NCBI RefSeq assembly: GCF_040581485.1
Contig: NC_090133.1
Span: 27,058,139 to 27,122,138 of the forward strand
Direction of reading: 5' to 3'
Source: Linepithema humile
Taxonomy: Eukaryota > Arthropoda > Insecta > Hymenoptera > Formicidae
Length of the DNA stretch: 64,000 nucleotides
Below, in pieces: positions 57,601 through 64,000 of the stretch. Position numbers and translations under genes: made by a program. Position 1 is the stretch's first letter. Every line of letters begins with the position of its first letter. The notes beneath the pieces are model-generated. The model did not search any database and was not told the origin of the DNA. It was given only the letters and a program-made list of their open reading frames with translations.

Positions 57601-60008
57601 CGGCAGGGAACACACGAGGGAGAAAGAAATAAATAAAAATGAAATTAAAATAATAAAACAAATTACGTAACAAAATAAACGTAATAGTAGAAAAATAAAC
57701 GTAATAGTAGAAAAATATCATTTGTGGAAAATAAATATACACAAAATCATTTCAACTCTGATATTCATCTGCGTAAGATATATAAAATAAACCGTTCCAA
57801 CTCTGATATCTGTTAATCAGCAAATATCAAGCGAGAATTGCGCTTTACAAAGAGATTTCATAAAACTCACTGAGTTCGTTGATTGTGAGACGGGCTGCGG
57901 CTTGAACACTGCCAGCGGAATTCACGCCTATGCACTGGAAAATTCCTGCATCAATAGGTAACAGTCCATTGATTCTCAAGTTGTCTCTGCAAGCAAAAAA
58001 AAAATAATAATAAAGTATCATAAAATTGAATTTAATATAAATTACATTAAATCATAATCGAGTTTTCAAGATAATTATCTTATCGTTTTTAATAATTTAC
58101 GAAGCACGATTTTACACGGAATTTTTTTTATCAAAATACATTTTTTTTAAATACATACCCATTGACGATTTGCCAGTACGCGCTCAGTGTGATGCGCTCG
58201 CCGTTCTTCAGCCACGTGATTTTCGGCTCTGGTTGACCGTAGATCTTGCACTCAAACTCCAGATCTTGATTCTCACTCGCCGTCTTGTCCTCCGGCTTTT
58301 TTATGAATTTCGGCGGAACTGAGAATTGAATCAAGCGTGAAATTTCGCGACTCAAGACAGCGATAAGGAACTGTTGTGGGCGCGTCGCGTGCATACCTTG
58401 TACAATTAATTCAGCGACCGCGTCCAAGGAGTCCACATCGTTTTCCGCACGACACTGATACGAGCCTTGATCCGATTCTCTGACCTGCGTGATCATTAGG
58501 CTGGAGGCTGCGACTTCGCGATACCTTGCAAAACAGACGCCGCAACGTCAAGATCACGTTCGCTACAATCGCGCTATTTGCGTCGATAATAATTTTGTAC
58601 CTAGAATCGGACGACGTCAAATCGAGAGCGACGCCGTCCTTGAGCCACAGAATCGTCGGCTTCGGATTACCGTTGGCGGCGCACTCGAGGGTCACGGCGG
58701 ACCCTTCGACGGCTACTTGTTGCAAAGGTTGTGCGATGAATACCGGAGCGTTGGATTCTTCATCTACATACGAAATATCAAGTAAAGTGTCCATAAATCT
58801 GATTTTGTCTCGTTAATATCCGATCACCACGCGGGACTTACCGATGTCGCTGGATATTAAACCTAATTGTGCTTTGTTGCTCAGTCTATATTGGCCGTAG
58901 CCAGTGGCGTTACATCTGTACGAGCCGATGTCGTTATTCTGAACGTCGTCGATTTCCAACGCGCCTGCGAGAAGGCAAACGAGATGAATTATCGAAATTT
59001 ATGTAATAAAAATAAATTTAAAAAAATATATATAAATGAATTGCAAATAACATCGTTCAAATTGTGATATTTACTCGAGATAAATACTTTAAAATAAATA
59101 GAAACGAAATCCCGTTTGATTTCCAATATTTATTAAAACCATCAAACGAGAGCGCGCGTCCTTTAAAGAAGCTGTGTTTAATTAATTGCTAATAAATAAC
59201 CGCGCAGAAGTCAGAAGCTGTGAGCCGCTGTCGTACCTGACGGTAGGATAGTCATTCGACTTTTATCGAGCGCTAACGGATGCTCGTCCTTCAGCCACTG
59301 TATCTTTAACAGGCTCGAGGAGGCGGGCAGGGCGCAGCTTAAATATGCAATCTGTCCGGCATAAACCATAGTGTCCTGAGGCTCTCTCTCGAAACCGGGC
59401 AGGCCTTTAAAGAAAGTCGATCGTTACATTATGCATTTCGTCGCACGTGCATTATGGAATACTTTCGACGGTCTCCTAGAAGTCTTCTAAGGAGAGTAAA
59501 TCTCCCAGCCTCCACTACGCGGTGATATTGACTTTTCTCGAGAGGCACATTCTCACACAGACGCGCTCTAAAATCTAGGATCTAAGGATACTAACTTGCT
59601 AGTTTGATCGTGGCCGTCCGGGAGACAATCGATCCGACATTATCTACGCTGGCTAAGCACTGATAACTTCCGGTTACTTCCGCGCTACCGGTGTATACGC
59701 TATTTATGTACAAGGAGTTGTTCGCTAGCTGTGATCTACAAAAAAAAAAAAAGACAAGATCGGGGTGTGTTTCCTTGAGAGAATTGAACGGGGACGCTGC
59801 GGGGAGTCTGTCTCTCCTAGAGACGCATCACGCCGATATTACCGATAAGTGTCTCCGATAAACGAGATCGGCTGACCGTCGTCCGTGCGCCAACTTATAC
59901 TCGGCGCGCCAAAGACGCTCCTCGCCTCGCAGTCCAGCCTCGCGGGACCACCCTGCTCCACCACCACATCCCGCGGCTCGATGATGAAGTCCAAGCCTCC
60001 CGCATTGA
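51572..60008 (-). CDS. fra: Frazzled/DCC/neogenin netrin receptor, lacking only the 5' exon(s)
   Basis: Twenty-six phase-consistent exons on the - strand give 4409 nt, 1468 residues after the first partial codon. In order: four Ig domains, each with its Cys pair and Trp; an unusually long Pro/Ser/Thr-rich linker; six fibronectin type III domains; one transmembrane helix (NLLIYIIVGFSIVIVTGI onward); and a cytoplasmic tail with P1 (KPPDLWIHHDQMELK), P2 (near KPKLITLPVDSTPL) and P3 (EELNQEMANLEGLMKDLNAI). This is the full DCC/neogenin architecture. The protein is a plasma-membrane receptor for netrin that steers axons and migrating cells; P3 mediates receptor self-association. The signal-peptide exon was not found within 4 kb upstream, so the first intron is long. 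The gene is intact. Confidence 0.97.
51784..51923 (-). CDS. fra: fra cytoplasmic exon
   Basis: Encodes VSQVTVRPTMSGSPYKKP and ends AHTSEEVERLK. Phase 1 in, phase 0 out. Confidence 0.92.
51992..52199 (-). CDS. fra: fra cytoplasmic exon
   Basis: Encodes LSYGTSGQSYTGNAQYAP and a Pro/Gln-rich end. Donor gttagt is preferred; gtggtt 3 nt earlier is an alternative that removes one codon. Confidence 0.9.
52710..52921 (-). CDS. fra: fra cytoplasmic exon
   Basis: Encodes PIATATPIVNSSMSQPTI, TSCSDTSSMRQNYPR and LEPTPESSPDSCNMPSSY. Donor gtaagg. Confidence 0.93.
53140..53244 (-). CDS. fra: fra cytoplasmic exon, P2 region
   Basis: Encodes GNTDEKCSTLSRQHSHGS then KPKLITLPVDSTPLHQ. The Pro-containing segment at its end and the next exon correspond to P2. 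Confidence 0.93.
53516..53748 (-). CDS. fra: fra cytoplasmic exon, P1 motif
   Basis: Encodes KPPDLWIHHDQMELKALE (P1) then a Ser/Asn-rich stretch ending YVPSYM at donor gtaagt. If the donor is not used the frame stays open to a TGA at 53420-53418. Confidence 0.96.
53873..54002 (-). CDS. fra: fra transmembrane exon
   Basis: Encodes DGRGLSNL, a hydrophobic helix rich in Ile and Val, CC and KRNPSSPDRKK as the stop-transfer. Phase 1 in, phase 2 out. Confidence 0.96.
54228..54266 (-). CDS. fra: fra 39-nt microexon
   Basis: Acceptor ctatggtag and donor gtaaga bracket 39 nt encoding SNGMDNYDELHGR in the juxtamembrane stalk. Both flanking junctions are phase 1, so inclusion or skipping keeps the frame. 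Confidence 0.8.
54691..54885 (-). CDS. fra: fra exon, FN3-6 second half
   Basis: Encodes GYLIIYSTDNTKWDRDWQ and LKGYGPFSTTISFKTPQ, typical FN3 F and G strands. Confidence 0.95.
54944..55106 (-). CDS. fra: fra exon, FN3-5 end and FN3-6 start
   Basis: Encodes GKRSSPWSMVVLNQTQ, then APRDLTIQTVEDHPTSVL and LRWQPPKQSNGQVT. Confidence 0.95.
55175..55330 (-). CDS. fra: fra exon, FN3-5 middle
   Basis: A 52-codon exon, phase 0 on both sides, with FYVVRYTSYHHSNSPRY and LKPNTQYEFTVKLVK. Confidence 0.95.
55441..55646 (-). CDS. fra: fra exon, FN3-4 end and FN3-5 start
   Basis: Encodes EPTAEYVISLRATNNVGD and the linker RTPERFVSES, then VGLKAIVLSATTVVLYW. Confidence 0.95.
55735..55893 (-). CDS. fra: fra exon, FN3-4 first part
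   Basis: Encodes ANAVADSILVLWHPPKDP and YKLGWGKFYPDVEFQILD. Confidence 0.95.
56045..56351 (-). CDS. fra: fra exon, FN3-3
   Basis: Encodes SIIIRWEPPLKGQNGIIT, ICAFNVNGTGPWTEW and the linker to FN3-4. Phase 0 in, phase 1 out. Confidence 0.95.
56448..56654 (-). CDS. fra: fra exon, FN3-2 end and FN3-3 start
   Basis: Encodes TTYDLVDLVPYTEYSIRV, NENGPGAFSKDF and PPYNVTLEAASST; 69 codons, phase 0. Confidence 0.95.
56720..56848 (-). CDS. fra: fra exon, FN3-2 first half
   Basis: 43 codons, phase 0: ADVPGPPKEVVGHATSST then SITLSWNEPDIINGRIS. Confidence 0.95.
56919..57066 (-). CDS. fra: fra exon, FN3-1 second half
   Basis: Encodes LEAMVRTLQPGMTYQFHV and AQNARGISAPSEVLPVTT. Confidence 0.95.
57157..57565 (-). 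CDS. fra: fra exon, long linker and FN3-1 start
   Basis: A 409-nt exon. About 85 residues of basic then Ser/Pro/Asp-rich linker (LGHTLSLTPNPPLSISPS, DPDTHFIDGTDTHEAFDG) precede FN3-1 (PSPPRNLSLVIVNARFVT, LRWQEPENTNGDI). Confidence 0.93.
57673..57712. repeat. 20-bp tandem duplication in fra intron
   Basis: AAATAAACGTAATAGTAGAA occurs twice head to tail. Confidence 0.9.
57871..57986 (-). CDS. fra: fra exon, Ig4 second half
   Basis: Encodes GDNLRINGLLPIDAGIFQ and CIGVNSAGSVQAAARLTI. Confidence 0.95.
58159..58318 (-). CDS. fra: fra exon, Ig4 first half
   Basis: Encodes VPPKFIKKPEDKTASENQ, LEFECKIYGQPEPKITWL and LSAYWQIVN. Confidence 0.95.
58397..58524 (-). CDS. fra: fra exon, Ig3 second half
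   Basis: Encodes ASSLMITQVRESDQGSYQ and CRAENDVDSLDAVAELIV. Confidence 0.95.
58601..58763 (-). CDS. fra: fra exon, Ig3 first half
   Basis: Encodes PVFIAQPLQQVAVEGSAV, TLECAANGNPKPTILWLK and a DLTSSDSR end at donor gtacaa. Confidence 0.95.
58842..58964 (-). CDS. fra: fra exon, Ig2 second half
   Basis: Encodes LEIDDVQNNDIGSYRCNA and RLSNKAQLGLISSDI. Confidence 0.95.
59237..59404 (-). CDS. fra: fra exon, Ig2 first half
   Basis: Encodes LPGFEREPQDTMVYAGQI and LKIQWLKDEHPLALDKSR. Confidence 0.95.
59596..59735 (-). CDS. fra: fra exon, Ig1 second half
   Basis: Encodes SLYINSVYTGSAEVTGSY and QCLASVDNVGSIVSRTAT. The donor gttagt is non-canonical but functional-looking. Confidence 0.94.
59843..60008 (-). 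CDS. fra: fra first visible exon, Ig1 first half
   Basis: Encodes NAGGLDFIIEPRDVVVEQ, GGPARLDCEARSVFGAPS and ISWRTDDGQP. It begins with two bases of a split codon after acceptor gtttgcag, so a preceding exon ending in phase 1 is required. Confidence 0.95.
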
Positions 60009-60890
60009 CTGCAAACAGAGAAAATGGGAAAAGTTAGTGAAAGAAATGGATCCTCCTATTAAAACTATTAAACTCTCTCGTTCGCGTACGACATAATTCA
60101 GTGGAGAATTCATACTTTCGAGGACTTGACGCTAATATTCGAGAAGTCTTTCTTCAAAAGAGAAAAAGAAAATTAATAAAGTAAGTTTAATAAAAAATAA
60201 CTTGGATCTCTAAATTTGATTTTTTTTAATTTAGCGATTTATTTTCAATTAAATTCATTTACTTTATTAATTTTATTTTGCTTTTTTAAAAAAAATGTTC
60301 GACGAATATTATTTAGCTTCGCCAAAAATGGACTCTCCACTGTATTTATATTATACGCGAACGAAAATTTAATAATAATTCAATAATAACTTCAATTCAA
60401 TAATAATTTATTAACGAAGTATTCGTGAAATTAATATAATATTTACAAAATTATGATTTCACATTTACAGCACAAATCTATATTGCCTGTATTTCTGTTT
60501 TTATTTCCTACATTATTTTTCCCTACTTATTTTTAACATTCTCCCCCGCACAACGAATGACGTAAAGGCAATCATTCTCTCGCTATCACCGCAATCCCAA
60601 TTCAATTTGTCAAGCGCTCGAGCTTCCGGATAAGAATCGCGACTATTTCAGGGGCTTCGCAGTCTGTTTACGCGGGGAGAGGGATGTTTAACGATCACAC
60701 CCGGTTAGAGAGGCAGCGCTATTGCGCTATCAAATTTCGACCCCCTCGGGCCGCTTTGTCGTGACCCACGCGTGCACGACGCACGTTAGTTAGGGGGTGT
60801 AGATGTTAAAAGAGGGCGGAGAAGGAAGAACCCGGCGGCGCATCGGGCGGGAATCGTTTCCTCGAAGGGAAACAGGCTGCTACGAAGGGA

Positions 60891-60911
60891 GAGAGAGAGA
60901 GAGAGAGAGAA
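60891..60911. repeat. (GA)n microsatellite
   Basis: Perfect GA tract in GC-rich DNA. Confidence 0.93.
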
Positions 60912-62155
60912 GCGATTCGAACAAAGGGTCGTCCACCCTACATGCGGGGCGCCCTTTTGCTTGCCTGCCTATTCGCCTGGCGAGACGCCCAAATGCCTGA
61001 ATTCTCTCTCTCTCTCTATCTCTTTGCCTCCGTCCTTCTTCGCATGGCACGACCGTGCCCCTTGGCGCGATTGCACTATCGCGATACGAGACGATTTAAC
61101 GTACGAGAATCGACCGTGATGGAGAAAGAGAGAGAGAGAGAAAGAAAAGGGGGAGAGACGGAAAAAAAAAAGAAAAATGCCTCCGCTCGCGGGACATTTT
61201 TATGGGCGGCGAGGCGAGAGATCATTCGGAGACGATTTCTTCTCTTGCGAGACTGCAACGCGCTGCTTCGATATTTCTCGGCGGTACGATGCTAATGTGG
61301 TGATGGTGGTTTGAGAAGAAAACATCAAGTGCTTAAATATTCATAACTATTGACAGAGAATATTTTATCAAAACGATATGAGAGAAATGAAAATGCGTCG
61401 CATTATTTCATTATTGTATCGATTTCGTGTTGAAGAAAAAATGTACATTCGTTACCTCCTTATTATATTTCAATTTTTGTGTATATTATTTTTAAAATAA
61501 AAATAGATTTCAAAGTAAAATAATTCCAAGTAGCAATTTTTTTAATAATTAATATTTGAACAAAAAAAGTTGAAAAAAGTCTCAAGTTTGAGCAATGAAA
61601 AGCGTCTTGAAAATTTTCTGGACTTAAAAATGCTCGTATAAAAAAAGCTGAGTGCTTTTTCCTTTTATATTGCGATCTCAAGAAGGAGCCGAGGCGGAAC
61701 CACCGCGCGGAGGTTTTATTTATTATATCATGCTTCTAAACTACCTCTCTCGAACGCGCGGCGCATGACAAACTGGAATTCCATCGGCAACCATCGATCA
61801 TTCGGATTTTTCTAAACGCGCGTACCGCGTGTACGCAACACACGGCGCGACATTATTCCAACATTCTGCATTAATCGCGCGGCATTCGCTGAAAGGCATT
61901 CGCAGGACCTTTGGTCTCCGGTCTTTGCGAGAAAAAGCGCTCGAGTATTCAGGTCTCAGCTTCTTCGAGAAGAGAGAGAGAGAGGAAGCTTCTAATCGCT
62001 ACGCTTTTCTTTCTCGTTTTCATATTCCAGCAAAATGCTCGAGCGTCGAGATCTCGCACGCGCGCGTTATCTCGTTTCGGTGTCGTCAGAATGTAACGCA
62101 GTATCCGCGCGGAATGTTGCACGCTCCGGGAATATCTCCAGATATGAGTGGATAC

Positions 62156-62183
62156 TGACGTCGGCAAAAGAGAGCCGACGTCA
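62156..62183. repeat. Perfect 10-bp inverted repeat with CRE-like halves
   Basis: TGACGTCGGC, an 8-nt spacer AAAAGAGA, GCCGACGTCA. Each arm holds GACGTC, the core of a cAMP-response-type site. Confidence 0.92.
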
Positions 62184-63715
62184 TTTAAAGGCGGTATGCA
62201 CACGTATCATCATTTTTATCCGCGATTTCTAATAAACTCAAGGTCGGGGTCGAGCATTTGAAGCCGCGTTAGAACATTTTTTCCCTCTTTTCTCTATACG
62301 ATCTCGGAATATCGTGAGAAATTCCACTTTATCCGCGCTATCGTTTCGGAATAAATTCCTACAGATCAATCTCAATTCCGCAAATATTTCGATTAAGCGG
62401 AAGACCGCCGCGCTGTTCGTTATCAGAGAAAACGATACTCGCGCGTTCGGCCGATTAGTTGAATATCGGAGGCGGATATCGGAACCGTTATTCTAACGAA
62501 TATCGAAACGAACGTTCGCGCGAGAGGGAGAGAGAAATTGTTTTAAGAACCGTTTAGCGAAACTCGATGCTTAAATGAGACATAATGAATTTTAATCACC
62601 GATTATAACGATATGTAATTATGCACGGTCGAACAATCGATAATGATCTGCAATTAGCGTGACGTGGATTATCGCCGTAACGACGTAACGATTAAATGAG
62701 GCGAACGGCTTTCCGGGAAATCGAGAACCAGGTGCGAGTTTATACTTTGCTTGCTAATCGTGTGCGAAAATAATTTTTTCGCAATAATAAAAAAAGAGAG
62801 AGAAAGAGAGTATGATTAGAAGCTTTGTTTTTTGAACATTTCTCCTAGTATAATTGTAATTGAATTCCACGAAATTCTGTCGCGCACGATCCAGCGCATT
62901 ATTGGGTTACAGTTCCAATTGGCGAACATTTTCGCGTAACCACAGCATCGTAAATGGTGCTTTCAGAGAAACCTAATCCAACGCTCTGTTTCTCTCTTCC
63001 TCTCCCTTTATCCCGTGACTGAGAGCCACTGACAGCGGTTATTGGGTTACAGTTTCACGCTCACGGTGGTCTGTCACCTTCGAGCGCGCGAGAAAGAGAG
63101 AGAGCCCGATGATCCCATCACGGATGGACGATGGCCTGAGCCGAGCCATCAAACGCAATTTCCCATCGGATCGGCGGAGAAAAAAACCCGATGATCGTCG
63201 TTGCACCGTAAAACAGATATTCGTGAAATGTTCTAACTGAAACTCTTGCGGAATTAATTTCGACGAATAAATGGATATTAAATATTTTGTCGTCATTTTA
63301 ATGCTATTGAATAAGATAAATATAATAGTTAACTACTGTTTTATCTGAGAAATTTTATGAAGATAGAAAGAACATAGTTTGCGAATTACGTGCTTCAATT
63401 ATTTTCAGAATTATGCGCAGGATTGTCATAAAACACTGTGTGAACTTCGACGAGGGATCGCAAAGGATGTAAAAATGACTTAAATATCGACTTTAAATTT
63501 ATACAATATCTAAGAAACCTTTTTCAGAAGACAAAATACATTCCACCATGTCGCGTGTTCTATTCGATTTCGCTCTCTCACGACCTCCTTGCACTTTTCA
63601 AGTTCAGGGACTGCCTCTGTCATTCCTGCGACCTGCGTCTCATCGGTCAAGATGCCAGCGAAGAAAAAAGAAACGGAAAAAGAAGAGAAAAGAGAGGGAG
63701 GAAGAAAAGAACGTG

Positions 63716-63732
63716 CGCGCGCGCGCGCGCGC
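63716..63732. repeat. (CG)n microsatellite
   Basis: Alternating CG tract, preceded by a long A/G-rich stretch. Confidence 0.9.
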
Positions 63733-64000
63733 GATTCAGTGCCGTGTAGCGCCGCGACGCCTGCATCCAACGCGCGCTCGAAGACGGGAAAATAAACTAT
63801 TCGGCGTTGCGCCGTTTGATTTACGAGTACAAGCGACAACCTACCGCACGGGACACCGAAATAGACCGGACTAGCACTATTACAGTGTGCGTATTGTGTA
63901 TACACGAGATAAATCCATCGCGCGATCACTGCACTTTGCAAACGGTGCACCGGGTGTTCTCGGTGTACAAATGCATGTCTTTAAGATTACAATCAATTTG

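Larger units (their letters stand above)
60009..64000 (-). other. frazzled 5' intron or upstream DNA
   Basis: No exon with a signal peptide could be supported on the - strand. (GA)n at 60891-60911 and (CG)n at about 63716-63732 occur. A small perfect hairpin and a repeated 16-base word are listed separately. Confidence 0.6.

Noticed and set aside
60942..61010. Signal-peptide-like start (MRGALLLACLFAW) on +
   Set aside because: It lies on the strand opposite frazzled, has no downstream exon, and the frame becomes Arg/Lys-rich repeat sequence.
1..64000. CRISPR arrays, operons, phage or other prokaryotic systems
   Set aside because: No regularly spaced repeats or prokaryotic genes are present; all confident genes are spliced insect genes.

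Overview
This window is eukaryotic nuclear DNA, very probably from a hymenopteran insect and most likely an ant. The evidence is intron-rich genes with GT-AG introns, insect-type orthologues, CpG-rich intergenic DNA, and many long (GA)n, (CG)n and (TA)n microsatellites. No bacterial, viral or organellar gene was seen. The species cannot be named from the sequence alone. I joined exons by hand, requiring GT/AG sites, matching codon phase across every intron and an uninterrupted frame.

Layout. (1) 3254-5426, + strand: the last five exons of a zona pellucida (ZP) domain membrane protein of the apical extracellular matrix. Its 5' exons lie upstream. (2) 5427-14982: convergent 3' flanks of the ZP gene and the next gene. 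This stretch holds microsatellites and a 383-bp near-perfect inverted-repeat transposon (MITE-like). (3) 14983-23638, - strand: a complete coding sequence for an encore-type R3H/SUZ-domain RNA-binding protein, with 15 coding exons, 3987 nt and 1328 codons plus stop. (4) 23639-51571: about 28 kb with no supported coding exon. The region contains CpG-rich, (GA)n-rich blocks that look like promoter or 5' UTR territory of the encore gene (26.2-28.6 kb and 30.0-32.3 kb). One of these blocks carries an exact match to the RFX X-box consensus. Several small hairpins and duplications lie further right. (5) 51572-60008, - strand: 26 exons of the netrin receptor Frazzled/DCC/neogenin, covering four Ig domains, six FN3 domains, one transmembrane helix and the P1, P2 and P3 cytoplasmic motifs. 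Only the signal-peptide exon or exons are missing and must lie upstream of 60008. (6) 60009-64000: the start of the frazzled 5' intron or upstream DNA.

The three genes are not a functional cluster. The ZP protein belongs to cuticle and apical matrix, the encore protein to cytoplasmic mRNA control, and Frazzled to axon and cell guidance. The most useful observations beyond the genes are the palindromic element at 11438-11820, the X-box at 32060-32073, and an in-frame 39-nt microexon in frazzled. In addition, intron retention would give alternative C-termini for both encore and frazzled, and there are short perfect hairpins at 29372, 40047, 50171 and 62156.
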